From Neoarius graeffei (taxonomy: Eukaryota > Chordata > Actinopteri > Siluriformes > Ariidae), in NCBI RefSeq assembly GCF_027579695.1, contig NC_083596.1, positions 49,847,257 to 49,911,256 on the forward strand: 64,000 bases of DNA, read 5' to 3'. Under the pieces are notes generated by a model. That model was not told the DNA's origin. It saw only the letters and a program-made list of their open reading frames with translations, and ran no database searches. The position numbers and the translations under genes were made by a program. This document shows positions 21,701 through 48,231 of this stretch, piece after piece; positions within the stretch are counted from its first letter, which is position 1; every line of letters starts with the position of its first letter.

Positions 21701-22135
21701 ATGAGCTTTGGGTAATGACAGAAAGAACAAGATCGCGGATACAAGCGGCTGAAATGAGTTTCCTTCGCAGGGTGGCTGGGCGCTCCCTTAGAGATAGGGT
21801 GAGAAGCACAGTCACTCGGGAGGAGCTCGGAGTAGAGCCGCTGCTCCTCCACATCGAGAGGAACCAGCTGAGGTGGCTCGGGCATCTTTTTCGGATGCCT
21901 CCTGGACGCCTCCCTGGGGAGGTGTTCCAGGCATGTCCCCCCGGGAGGAGGCCCCGGGGAAGACCCAGGACACGCTGGAGGGACTATGTCTCTCGGCTGG
22001 CCTGGGAACGCCTCGGTGTTCTTCCCGAGGAGCTGGCCGAGGTGTCTGGGGAAAGGGAAGTTTGGGCTTCCATGCTTAGACTGCTGCCTCTGCGACCCGG
22101 TCCTGGATAAGCGGAAGAAGACGAGACGAGACGAG
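18776..22135 (+). mobile_element. Rex3 LINE (RTE clade), apparently full length
   Basis: The element is about 3.36 kb, flanked by ggtttccctgtt at 18764-18775 and gtttccctgtt from 22136 (11-12 bp target duplication). The 5' leader is about 160 bp, then one uninterrupted long frame. The 3' end is aagcggaagaag followed by three acgag units, the short tandem tail typical of RTE elements. Its GC-rich composition contrasts with the AT-rich flanks. The intact frame, complete ends and clean duplication indicate a recent insertion. Confidence 0.95.
18937..22110 (+). CDS. Rex3 endonuclease-reverse transcriptase, intact
   Basis: A 1,057-residue polyprotein that nicks target DNA and copies the element RNA into it. 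After a basic N-terminal extension, the AP endonuclease spans roughly residues 85-330 ([40 protein letters not shown]). The reverse transcriptase covers about residues 560-850 ([67 protein letters not shown] and catalytic [10 protein letters not shown]). The C-terminal part reads [20 protein letters not shown]. No stop or frameshift was found. The ATG at 18937 is the first suitable one; the true start may be nearby. Confidence 0.95.
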   Translation: MEKKSRTVTSPGRMQPGPHPGARPGVGARMRALGGRAFAHGARPGSARRGDVGPTSCGFTTHRGSSRVLVQCGLGGSRRQGPRRPDPRTQRLAVGTWNVTSLGGKEPELVREVERYRLEIVGLTSTHSLGSGTQLLKRGWTFHFSGVTRGERRRAGVGFLIAPQLSRHVLEFTPVNERVASLRLWIGERALAVVCAYGPNSSIEYPAFLESLGEVLRGAQTGDSIVLLGDFNAHVGDDSDTWRGVVGRNGLPDLNPSGVLLLDFCASHSLSITNTMFEHRGVHKCTWHQDTLGRRSMIDFVVVSSDLRPYVLDTRVKRGAELSTDHHLVVSWIRWRRRKLDRPGRPKRMVRVCWERLAEHSVGEVFNSHLRESFSQLPREAGDIESEWTMFSTSIVDAAVRSCGCKVSGACRGGNPRTRWWTPEVRDAVKLKKESYRAMLTSGTPEAADGYRQARRAAARAVAEAKTRNWEEFGEAMEKDYRSASKKFWQTIRRLRRGKQYSANTVYSAGGELLTSTGDIVGRWKEYFEDLLNPTVMSSTEETEADDSEVDSSITQAEVTEVVCKLLGGKAPGVDEIRPEYLKSLDVVGLSWLTHLCNIAWRSGTVPLEWQTGVVVPLFKKGDRRVCSNYRGITLLSLPGKVYSRVLERRIRPIVEPRIQEEQCGFRPGRGTLDQLYTLHRVLEGSWEFAQPVHMCFVDLEKAFDRVPRGILWGVLREYGVRGSLLRAVRSLYERSRSLVRIAGSKSDLFPVHVGLRQGCPLSPVLFIIFMDRISRRSQGPEGILFGNHRISSLLFADDVVLLASSNQDLQHALGRFAVECEAAGMRISTSKSEAMVLDRKRVACPLQVGGEVLPQVEEFKYLGILFTSEGRMEREIDRRIGAASAVMRSLYRSVVVKKELSQKAKLSIYRSIYVPTLTYGHELWVMTERTRSRIQAAEMSFLRRVAGRSLRDRVRSTVTREELGVEPLLLHIERNQLRWLGHLFRMPPGRLPGEVFQACPPGRRPRGRPRTRWRDYVSRLAWERLGVLPEELAEVSGEREVWASMLRLLPLRPGPG

Positions 22136-22146
22136 GTTTCCCTGTT

Positions 22147-22304
22147 TATTATTTGTTCTGTTTTGAGTTGGAAAAAGGAAAACAAACACCAATCCCTCAT
22201 TTTTTGGTCATACAGAAAAACAGGAAAACGAAATATTGAGTGGTTTTTTTGTTTTTCGTTTTCCAGATTGAATGGAATACTTGAATGATCGGATGATACA
22301 CGGA
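22147..22304. other. No gene seen before cluster 2
   Basis: Continuation of the Rex3 target sequence up to the start of the cluster 2 duplication; nothing recognised. Confidence 0.5.
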
Positions 22305-22490
22305 CCCTTAAGGTAGATAAGGTTCAGAACCCCTGACATAAAGGATCCAGCTCTCAATGAAATTTGGTCTGAGTCAAGGAAGTTCAGAACACGAGGGTCT
22401 GTGGAAACTTTATCAAGCAGAGATTTCAATGTTCATTTCTTTAAAAAACTGAGCAACAAAGTCCTTAAACGGTGCACTGAGAAATAATTG

Positions 22491-22630
22491 TGTTTTCCCC
22501 AAGAGACGACTCCGAGTCCTGATCAGTGTGTGGACGTCACTCTCGCTCAGGATACACCTGCTGGACCCCTGATCTCTAATTTCAGCTCCATGGAAATTAT
22601 GTAGTTTCTCTCTTTCTGAGTGGAAAAGAG
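22491..22630 (+). promoter_or_regulatory. Conserved block upstream of IgL V3
   Basis: Counterpart of 5316-5450, about 420 bp before the leader. See that entry for the shared motifs; function is inferred only from conservation. Confidence 0.4.
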
Positions 22631-22908
22631 ACAAACTCTGAATGTCAACATGTTAAAAAAATGTATTTGAGTTAAACTCAGTTCAGCAGTCGGGTTCCAC
22701 AGATGATATAAATACTGAAACAGATACAACATGATAACTCTGATTCTAAAGAACTCAGTGTAAAGATGTGGACTCGAGAGCACATGGCTCCTCCCTCTGT
22801 CCCGCCTCCTGTCTCTCTTATAGCACACCCCTGCAGTCTCTCCTTTATCTGCTCCTCACGCTGCTCATCTCTTCACTCATCACGAGAGTCCCATCACACA
22901 CGGACACG

Positions 22909-23368
22909 ATGCTGCCAGCGCTCTGCTCTCTCCTCACTGCTCTCTCATGTAAGATGTCACAACTCTGGAGCTCATCAGCATTTGGACTCCGTCTAATGTG
23001 AGCATGAAGCCATGTAACGTGTGCTGTTTTTATTCCAGGTGTCAGTGGTGTGACTGTGGTGACACAGAAGCCTCCTGTTCTCACACTGACTCAAGGGCAG
23101 ACGGCCACCATGGACTGTAACCTGGGGACTGTTAACAATAGCGCTGCACGCTGGTACAAACAGGTTCCTGGAGGAGTTCCTCAATACATATTAAGAAGAT
23201 ATCATGAACAGAGCTCTCCTGTATATGGGTCTGGTTTCTCGTCTCCTAAATTCACATCTACACACTCCTCTAAATCAGATTATAACTTGATTATCAGTAA
23301 TGTAGAGGTGGGAGACTCGGCAGTGTATTACTGTGAGACATGGGACAGCTCTGCTAAAGAGGAGGTAT
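22909..23368 (+). CDS. Immunoglobulin light chain V segment, V3
   Basis: Leader exon 22909-22948 and V exon 23039-23368, both intact. It is almost the same as V1, but the differences cluster in the antigen-contact loops: CDR1 (NNSAAR versus VDSTAR), the segment after PQ (YILRRYHEQSS versus HVLTNYHGWSS) and CDR3 (ETWDSSAKEE versus KTWDNSAKDY). Framework Cys residues are in MDCNLGT and YYCETWD. It has its own J and C within 1.5 kb and looks functional. Confidence 0.94.
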
Positions 23369-23396
23369 CACAGTGATGTACACCATGACAAAAACC
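23369..23396 (+). other. 12-bp-spacer recombination signal of V3
   Basis: Heptamer cacagtg, 12-bp spacer, nonamer acaaaaacc; identical to the other two V signals. Confidence 0.95.
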
Positions 23397-24011
23397 TCCT
23401 CACTGCTCACACTCACTTCTGCTTTCACACAACACGAGAAACAACAAAAACCTCAACTTCAAATCACTGGAACTGAAGTGGAAACTCATTCAATGTTCAT
23501 TGAAGACACTTTGAATTCTTCACAGTCGCAGATCACAGATACGGTACGACCTTTTATTCCACATTTATGAAATTCTCAGTTCAGTTATTTTGCTTTCATG
23601 AGCTCAGTATGATCAGGTGATCTACAGCTGAGAGCTTTTCCCCAGATTTCCTCTGATTTTTGTGATTAGTGACACTGACAGTGTAAGATACTAACTGCTC
23701 CCTGGTCCACACCAGATCCACAAGGAGCTCCTCAGTGTGTGTGAGAGGATGATAAGAGCTGAAGGTTTCCGAGTCGGACTTGGTTTTATTTCTCTTGTTG
23801 ACGTTTCTTGATTCTCCAAGAAAGATTTGATGACGTGCACTGATTCTCTTCAGCAGGACGTGTGAACAGAACAGTGTAGAACAGAGACGTGTGATTCACT
23901 GACACTGGAATGGGATCTTAAAGGAGTGTGTGCTGATCGTAGACAGTAGAAGAGAGAGCTGGAGTCTGGAGGACGTTTCACTTCCTCTGCTGTCACTTCT
24001 GTATCTGAGGA
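23397..24011 (+). other. V3-J interval of cluster 2, no gene
   Basis: Near-copy of 6221-6835. No other feature seen. Confidence 0.7.
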
Positions 24012-24050
24012 GGTTTTTGTACGGGTGAGGACACTGAATGAATCGCTGTG
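24012..24050 (+). other. 23-bp-spacer recombination signal of J (cluster 2)
   Basis: Nonamer ggtttttgt (perfect complement of the V nonamer), 23-bp spacer, heptamer cgctgtg. Confidence 0.94.
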
Positions 24051-24084
24051 GTATTCGGCCAAGGAACAAAGCTGATCATCAGCG
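24051..24084 (+). CDS. IgL J segment, cluster 2
   Basis: Encodes VFGQGTKLIIS with donor gtaagt; one residue differs from J1 (Ile for Val). It splices to the C exon at 24514. Confidence 0.95.
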
Positions 24085-24513
24085 GTAAGTAAAACTTCTC
24101 ACCTCTGTTTTCGTACACTAGACTTCTACACCGCTTCACATTCACACTGCATGTTCTCGCATCGACTTTTATTTCTTTTTCCAGTTTGAGAAAGTGAGTT
24201 TGACATTTCAGATGTGTCTTTTAGTTTGTGTCTCGGTCAGTTTTTAATAAATTGTACATTTAACGTAAGACTGAGGGAATTTATTTTATTTTCTTGATTT
24301 GTAATTTCCTTGAGATGTATCTAAATGTTAATTTAGACATTTTTAATCCTTAATTTGTTTTGTTTTCTGATATTTTGCCATACAGACAGATTTATTGCTT
24401 TGTTCTTCATGGAAATGTTCCAACATTGATTTAAAAGTGTATGACATTCCTCTCTGCACATTAGATGTGTGTTATTTTGGTTAATGAATATCTCCTGCTG
24501 TGTGTGGAATCAG

Positions 24514-24836
24514 ACGCTGCTCTCCCGGCTCCTGTTCTGACCGTTCTCCCTCCGTCCAGTGAAGAGCTGAAGTCTAAAAAAGGCACTCTAGTGTGTTTGG
24601 CCAGCGACGTGGCCGGCGGTTTTGCTGATGTGCGTTGGTTCGTGAACGGGAACTCGGTCACCAGTGGAGTCATCAGCGGCTCTGCGCAGCAGCAAGCCAA
24701 TAAGAAATTCACACTGAGCAGCTATTTGACCATCGACAGCTCCGAGTGGGAAAACAACAAAGTCATAACATGTGAAGTGTCTGCTGGAGGAAAAGCCGCA
24801 TTGGTGAAGATTAACAAGTCTGAATGCAGTGAATGA
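24514..24836 (+). CDS. IgL constant domain, cluster 2
   Basis: C1-set domain with the same Cys, Trp and KSECSE ending as C1. It differs at only a few positions (SKKGTLVC; GGKAALVKI in place of GGKAASVKI). The frame is intact and ends in TGA. The acceptor is ggaatcag, as in cluster 1, and the 427-bp intron from J is conserved. Confidence 0.95.
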
Positions 24837-24959
24837 AACTTTATTATTGTTTGATATCGATGAATTTTTCAGCAAAAGTTTGTAGATGTTGTAGATGAAT
24901 CTGTAGAGAAAGCAAATAACCTTCTGCATGTAATCAAAATAGAACTTTAATTAAAAAAT

Positions 24960-24965
24960 AATAAA
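24960..24965 (+). other. Candidate polyadenylation signal of cluster 2
   Basis: AATAAA about 125 bp after the C stop. The 3' untranslated sequence is unrelated to that of cluster 1 from just after the stop codon. Confidence 0.5.
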
Positions 24966-25796
24966 AATGCAATTCTGAAAAAAAGAGAACTGTTTCTGTA
25001 AATCCTTCATGACAATATGAATGTCTCAAAACTTTCAGAAAGTGCTTCAGCACAAAACCTTTTTATTTGTAACAATAAGTTGGTGATGGGAAAACTATGT
25101 TTTAACTCTGACTGTTACAAAGCACAGACACTGGAGATTCCTTCCATAAATGCTGAGTACAAGCAGTGCGTTCCAGTCCGATTATCAGAACTCACGCTCA
25201 GGAAACACCTGCTGTTCTGCAGTGTGTAATTTTAGCTCGATGTAAATGAGAAGGCTCTTCTTGGAAATGGACATGTGCTTCCTCAAATGAGGGAAATAAT
25301 TAAAACAAACTTGAAATAAAAGCATTCTAAGACTATTATTTATTTAATTATGTACATTTGAAAAAGGAAAGTCATTACTTTCTGATGGTAGTGAGGTCGA
25401 GAGACACCCAGGTGGATAATTTCATGATTCTAAACTTTTAAAATATTTTATGATATATGAAGATCCCTAAATCTAAAAGGAAAAAAAAAGTTGTTAGAAG
25501 ACTGCAAAAACAACCACAACAAAAAGCTCTCTTACTATTAAAACTGTTGCTGTCTTATTAATGTCTTCACAAGTGAAAATATCTTGAATCTAGTCAAGTT
25601 TCTGATAAGATTACATAAAATTTGGCGTGCACTTGCTTCTGTTTTTCATGACACAAAACATGTTCCAACTGGCACACAAAACTCTCATTGTGTATTCTTC
25701 TGCACCTCTTACTTACTTGGCAGTGCGCCGAACTCTTGTCTCTGTTTCCATGCACGTCATTATTTGTTTCTATGTCTTCAATTGTAGAAGATGTCT
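24966..25796. other. No gene seen downstream of cluster 2
   Basis: AT-rich; only short chance frames. It has weak similarity to the start of the region after C1 (aagaactgttt). Confidence 0.5.
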
Positions 25797-26173
25797 CATC
25801 TCATCTCATTATCTGTAGCCGCTTTATCCTGTTCTACAGGGTCGCAGGCAAGCTGGAGCCTATCCCAGCTGACTACGGGAGAAAGGCGGGGTTCACCCTG
25901 GACAAGTCGTCAGGTCATCACAGGGCTGACACATAGACACAGACAACCATTCACACTCACATTCACACCTACGCTCAATTTAGAGTCACCAGTTAACCTA
26001 ACCTGCATGTCTTTGGACTGTGGGGGAAACCGGAGCACCCGGAGGAAACCCACGCGGACACGGGGAGAACATGCAAACTCCGCACAGAAAGGCCCTCGCC
26101 GGCCACGGGGCTCAAACCCGGACCTCCTTGCTGTGAGGCGACAGCACTAACCACTACACCACCGTGCCGCCAG
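25797..26173 (-). mobile_element. V-SINE-type SINE, copy 2
   Basis: Same family as 881-1256: catctcatctcattatctg tail at left, V-domain cctccgggtgctccggtttc (minus strand) and tRNA-like head at right. Flanks share agaaga but the target duplication is short or degraded. Confidence 0.9.
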
Positions 26174-26256
26174 AAGAAAATGTGCATTTCTTTATTTGAA
26201 TTGACCAATTGTGTTTACTCACCACACCCAGCCTTATGTGTGAAAAAAACAAAACA

Positions 26257-26261
<5 letters not shown>

Positions 26262-26314
<53 letters not shown>

Positions 26315-26450
26315 TACCAGCTGGGAGGTCGGTATCGTGAAATACCATGACCAAGGTCTTGAAAGTACTGAGCGAGGCCCTCTGGGCCGAGGTCAGTATT
26401 CAAGGCCGTGGTACAGTATTTCACCATATGGACCGACCTTAAGCTGGTAA
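26262..26450. repeat. (TA)n tract and imperfect foldback
   Basis: An AT microsatellite (about 26266-26309) is followed by a foldback. The sequence ttaccagctgggaggtcggt at 26314-26334 pairs with accgacctt-aagctggtaa near 26430-26452, and the interior (gaaatacc, gaggtc, ggccctctgggcc) continues the symmetry. It is likely the terminus of a DNA transposon; the family is not identified. Confidence 0.6.
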
Positions 26451-27282
26451 ATAATATATTAATTTTTTTTCTTTACCAAATTCTAACAGAAAATGAGAGT
26501 GCCTGAAAGGGAAAACCGATCCGAGCTGCCATTTTGAATCCTCATTCATGGCTTTAATGCAAATGGCTTCCTCCTCAGTATACAAGTGCACTTCCATGGC
26601 AGGAAAAAAACTACATTTTGCCATCTATGTAGTCCCCTATTTATACAAAATTGAGTCATTCAGGATTCAGCCATGTTTTTGCTCGGCGTTAGCAACAGTT
26701 AGAGGTTTTTAGCTTTCTCCTGAAATGTTTTCTTTTATTTCTTCTTCCTCAGGGTAGTAAAACTCGCTTTCACTGTGAACACTGTTGTTATCGCTATCCA
26801 TGCTGTAAAATTAATGCTATTATACTGAGAAATGCTGGCAAAAATTTATAAGATTTTTGATTAAAATCTTATAAATAAATCTTATTAAAAAAAAGATAAA
26901 TGTTGATAAAAATGCTACTATGTTTGTTGTTGTTGTGAACGAGTGAGTCGCCAGAGGTCCATAACCGGGGTCCGTAACCGGGGTCTGTACCGTAGTATAC
27001 GGACCCGCTCACCAGCCAATCAGAGCGCAGGATTTGATGGAAACTGGACTGCAAAAAAATAAATACTCATATTTGACTTTGAATAAACCGAGAAACATCT
27101 CTGAACTGGTTTCGGTATCAGTTATGTCACTCCCAGGCTCATGAGGAAACCAGTCTCTGCGTGGCAGACACACAGGGGTTATTAATTCAAACTTCTCTTC
27201 TGAAAAACTTGGATGCACACAATTCCGGAAGCTAACATTCCAATAAACTAAGTATAAGATTATTAAGGCTATTTCCAAACTA
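26451..27282. other. Probable decayed DNA-transposon sequence, no gene
   Basis: It contains the direct repeats ggtccataaccgggg and ggtccgtaaccgggg and a cagccaatcagagcgcag motif at 27012-27031, a sequence type frequent in fish transposon ends. No protein frame is recognised. Confidence 0.3.
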
Positions 27283-27614
27283 GTGGCACGGTGGTGTAGT
27301 GGTTAGCGCTGTCGCCTCACAGCAAGCAGGTCCGGGTTTGAGCCCCGTGGCCGGTGAGGGCCTTTCTGTGCGGAGTTTGCATGTTCTCCCCGTGTCCGCG
27401 TGGGTTTCCTCCGGGTGCTCCGGTTTCCCCCACAGTCCAAAGACATGCAGGTTAGGTTAACTGGTGACTCTAAATTGACCGTAGGTGTGAATGTGAGTGT
27501 GAATGGTTGTCTGTGTCTATGTGTCAGCCCTGTGATGACCTGGCGACTTGTCCAGGGTGTACCCCGCCTTTCGCCCGTAGTCAGCTGGGATAGGCTCCAG
27601 CTTGCCTGCGACCC
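27283..27614 (+). mobile_element. V-SINE-type SINE, copy 3
   Basis: + strand copy starting tggcacggtggtgtagtggt with A and B boxes and V domain. It stops at cctgcgaccc, without the usual gatga tail. Flanks ttccaaacta (27273-27282) and ttccaaaata (27615-27624) form a near-perfect duplication, so it inserted as a tail-less copy. Confidence 0.88.
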
Positions 27615-28140
27615 TTCCAAAATAATCTGCCAATTGAACAAGAAAATGTACAGCATAAAACAGTAAAAATGTCTCGAAGTTGGTTTAGTAATGCTATATT
27701 TTTATTAGGAGGACATGCGAGATTATTTTGACTGTATTCAACATGTATTTTCACTTGTATGTCATTTTTCTGCAGCGTCGCAGGTGACTCACTCGCTCGC
27801 TTTCTTTGTGATCTTGTTCCTGTCTAAACAAGATGGCGGATTTCCTTCGAGTTCCTGAAACGTGAAAGCGTCTGAACAGAAAATGGCCGACAAAGATGCG
27901 AAGGTGTTTTTATTTTGAAACAAAGTTTGGTCAACGAAATTAAAATGCATTCTGAGCATCCGTTAAAAAAAAATCAAACATACAGTCATTGTGTTTTGAA
28001 TGTATTGTTTTTATAAAATATATTCAACATTTTTGAAACGCTTTTATAACCCAGACGGGTCAAAACCAATTATTTATTTTCTTTTTTTTTTAATTAATTT
28101 TTTTTTTTTTTTTTTTTTACTCCAGTCATATCGCAAACTT
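27615..28140. other. Upstream region of rpl36a
   Basis: It includes aacaagatggcggattt (27829-27845), a YY1-type site also readable as a Kozak start, and poly-T at 28104-28119. A short frame MADKDAK before a gtgttt at about 27904 could be a first exon, but nothing downstream supports it. Confidence 0.35.
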
Positions 28141-28273
28141 GCGCCATTTTGAACACAAGATGGCGCCGTTGCCTTTGTCTTCCATTTCCGTATCGCATGA
28201 CCCGGTGACCCGGTACTAAACGTGCGCGAGGCGAATCCACTTCCTCTTTCCTCCTGCGTTCCAGAGAGCAGCC
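28141..28273 (+). promoter_or_regulatory. rpl36a promoter with inverted YY1-like sites and TOP start
   Basis: gcgccattttg (28141-28151) and caagatggcgcc (28156-28167) form an inverted pair of YY1-type AAGATGGCG motifs, a frequent proximal element of ribosomal protein promoters. The pyrimidine run cttcctctttcctcc at 28240-28254 fits the 5' terminal oligopyrimidine start by which growth signals (mTOR) control translation of ribosomal protein mRNAs. The leader would be about 34 nt. Confidence 0.7.
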
Positions 28274-35450
<7,177 letters not shown>

Positions 35451-35484
35451 GCTGGGCCATGGACTTTCTTTTATGGTTTATGTC

Positions 35485-35490
35485 AATAAA
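35485..35490 (+). other. rpl36a polyadenylation signal
   Basis: AATAAA 35 bp after the TAA stop, giving the short 3' untranslated region usual for ribosomal protein genes. Confidence 0.9.
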
Positions 35491-37073
35491 AGTTGTATAC
35501 AAAAAAAGTGACTTTCATTTATTTCATTTTAAATGCAATTTATTGAATAATGTTCATAGGATTATGATTAAGCGTCACTGTGTAAGAAGAATGGAACTCA
35601 CTCAGGAGTGAGAAGATCCTGTGCTCGCACCAGAAAGGTTGAGTTTAACTCCAAGAAAAGCTGCTGTTGGTCATTTGTGTTCTATTTCTGCTTTAATTCT
35701 TAATTTGTATCTTACTAATGCATGACGGAGCTTAAAAAGATTCAAAGCTGAAGAAAACCTTCAGTTATTTTCAATCACGTGACAAACACTTGAACAACAT
35801 GAGATTTCTTCTTGGTGAGATTTACAGTAATTGTTTTGCGTTCAGATGCAAATCATGATGATCCGGTGAAATGTGCGTATTGGTGGATGGGAGTATGTGG
35901 GGTGTTAATACTTTCAGATATGCAGCACAGCAAATATAAGCGCTAGCTTGCCATGATGTAGTTTGGTGTGCTCGCTCACTCTAAAAACCTAACATCAATA
36001 GGAATGTTTGATTCTGGCATAAAACTTTCATCTGTTCTTGCTGAACGGCTTGAAGTATTTCAGATTGCTGCTGTTACAGCCTTGGGTTATTTACGGAGTG
36101 TCTCCTGAGAACTTGTTAGCATAGATACTGGAGTTCAGGGTCTGTTCGTACCTCATGACTCACCTCTTCATCTCTCAAGGATTTCTCGGAGCCACAGGGA
36201 AGGAGACTCCTCAGACACGGGGCTGAGTCACTGATGTGGCCCATCGCTGAGATTTCATATTAGTGATTCGTGACAAACATTCATAGTGTTCTGAAAGACA
36301 TGATTGACAGATTGGTGTCTGTGTGTAGATGTACTGTACATGAGGTGTTAGAACACTGCTTGTATCTCCACAGCCCACTTCCTGGAGCAAAAGTTGCTCA
36401 GGGATTGCAAGCCAGATATTTCACCCCTTTCTTCATTTGTAAAAAAACAAAACTACTGGGGTTGGCTACATTAAAACACTTCATACTGGGTTCATGTGTT
36501 TTATTTTTTTTCTGCTGTGTTGGATTGCCATGCCTTCTGCATAAGTTCTGCTGAGTGTCCAGTAAGAGAATGTTGGACTGACTGGACCCTCAAGCTTTTT
36601 GTGTCTGTTTGATGCAAACATGGAAGAAAAAGTGATGTAGTTTCATCTTAGATGGTTTCACACAACCTCTCGTTAAATGTGTCCAGAGACATCATGAAGA
36701 AAACAAATAAAGCTCAGAAGGAAGTAAAGATCGTTGTTGACTATGCATAGCGAGTACAGTTAGCTTGCCTTGCTAATCTGCCACAGCGTGTAACATGTAA
36801 GTCAAAGAACAAATTTTCACACTTATGAGTGTCATTTCAGTGATGTTCACTGTGTATAACCAATTCCATTTCTCATTTAAAAAAAAAAAGCTGGATAGGC
36901 CACACCCATAAGCAATAACAGGAGAAGTCAACACAAGTCTACAAGTGACATGAACGACTTGTCACCCGATTGTGTGAACATAAGGTTATGGATTAGACAG
37001 GAACGTTACGATGTTAGATAAGCTACACATGGGAGCCAAACAAAATGCTCCAAGACAGTTGCAGTGAGAGGTT
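35491..37073. other. Intergenic, no gene seen
   Basis: AT-rich spacer between the convergent rpl36a and glycine receptor genes. Frames are short and unremarkable. Confidence 0.6.
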
Positions 37074-38240
37074 TATACACACGGATACGAATGTCATGGC
37101 AATATTGGACTTTTAATGATTTCTTTGAACTGTTCTTTTTCTATCAATGAGCTTCTGGCAGAATTCTGGTTGGATATTTGCCCACTCTTCTTGGCAGAAT
37201 TGGTAGAGTTCTCTTAAATTTTGTGTTTCCTGCCACGAATCTGACTTTTAAACTCAGTCTGTATATCGACAGGGTTGAGGCCAGGACTTGCTTCATGTTG
37301 TCCTGCTTTATCCTCCACAACTAGCTCTGATGTGTGTTTGGGGTCCTGTTCGAACACCCACTTGTGTTCAAGTTTCTGATGCTTTGAGGTTATGCAGAAG
37401 AATTCTGAGGTTCATCATTGTTTCATCCACTTGCAGAGCACCAGTTCCACTGACAGCATAACAGCCCCAGAGCCTGATTCTACCACCACCATGCTAAAGA
37501 GCTGGGCCATTGTTTCTCTGGTCATTGTGGCCAAACAACTCCATTTTTGTCTCATTTGACCATAAAACTTTCCTCCAGAAGGCTTTGTCTTTGTCCATGC
37601 GGTCAGCTGCAAAACTTAGTCAAGCTTGAAGGTGTTGACTTTGGAGCAGGGGCTTAGATGGCAGCCTCTTGGTCCATGGTGATGTAAAACTTGCTTAACT
37701 GTAGACAGTGACACTGGTGTTCCATCAGCTTCCAGTTCAGGGCAGGCCTGTGCCTTGGTGGTTCCAAAACACTTTGGGTCTTCTTCCAGCACAGTGGCTT
37801 CATTGCCAAATAACTTGTACTTCCATACAATGTTTTGAACTGATGATCTTAGAATCTGCAGTTGTTTCGAAATGAGTGTGTAAATCTGTGATCCTCTTTC
37901 TCAGATCTGCACTGAGCTCCTTGGACTTTCCCATTGTTGGTCAATCCAATGAGTGTCAATCAAACCCTTTTTATGTTGTGCAAAGAGAAGCTACCAGCTG
38001 TAGTCAATCATCATCACTAACAAGAAGTTAAGATGATTCAGTCTTGGCAAGTTCAAACATTTTGGAACTTTCAGCACGACTGAATTAATAATCTCGTTCA
38101 TAATCTTTTACACCAAATTCTTGGCATTTTATTCTACAATCATTCTGCCACAGAAAAAGAACAGTTCAATGAAATCACTGAAAGCCCAATAATGCCATGA
38201 CATTTATGTCCATGGAAACTTCTGACCACAACCGTATGTA
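37074..38240 (-). mobile_element. Old Tc1-like element, degenerate
   Basis: Inverted ends share atgtcatggca(a/t)tattggactttt and gaactgttctttttct (left near 37093-37142, right near 38150-38206). The right edge reads ggaaacttctgaccacaacc, the family's typical terminus. On the - strand pieces of transposase survive (MDKDKAFWRKVLWSNETKME, GGGRIRLWGCYAVSGTG), broken by several stops and frame changes. It is much older than, and a different family from, copies A-C. Confidence 0.85.
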
Positions 38241-38256
38241 TGTTCCTTGCTTCCTG

Positions 38257-38262
38257 TTTATT
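38257..38262 (-). other. Candidate polyadenylation signal of the glycine receptor gene
   Basis: TTTATT on the + strand, i.e. AATAAA on the - strand, about 108 bp after the stop codon and at the edge of the old Tc1 copy. Confidence 0.5.
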
Positions 38263-38369
38263 TCCATGACCGTTCCTGCACTTCGCTGATTAATTCAGTC
38301 CTTTCAGTGAAACCATCACGGTGGTGTGAAAGCCCCGGTTGCTGTGTGCTGTCCTTCAGTTCTCTTCAC

Positions 38370-48231
<9,862 letters not shown>

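Larger units (their letters stand above)
22305..24838 (+). repeat. Segmental duplication, IgL cluster 2
   Basis: Matches 4162-7665 (cluster 1) along its length except for the missing hAT-like element (empty site aggttcag at 22320-22327). Homology ends a few bases after the C stop codon, so the two clusters have different 3' untranslated sequences. Confidence 0.95.

Noticed and set aside
19903-22200. Long reverse-strand frames across Rex3
   Set aside because: They are shadows of the GC-rich Rex3 coding sequence with no recognisable domains.
25797-27360. tRNA genes at the SINE heads
   Set aside because: A and B boxes are present but the cloverleaf is not complete and the sequence continues into the SINE body.
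27829-27910. First exon of another gene (MADFLRVPET or MADKDAK)
   Set aside because: The first frame stops at once and the second has only a poor donor; no downstream exon was found.
37415-37612. Functional transposase in the element at 37074-38240
   Set aside because: Only scattered pieces survive, separated by several stops and frame changes.
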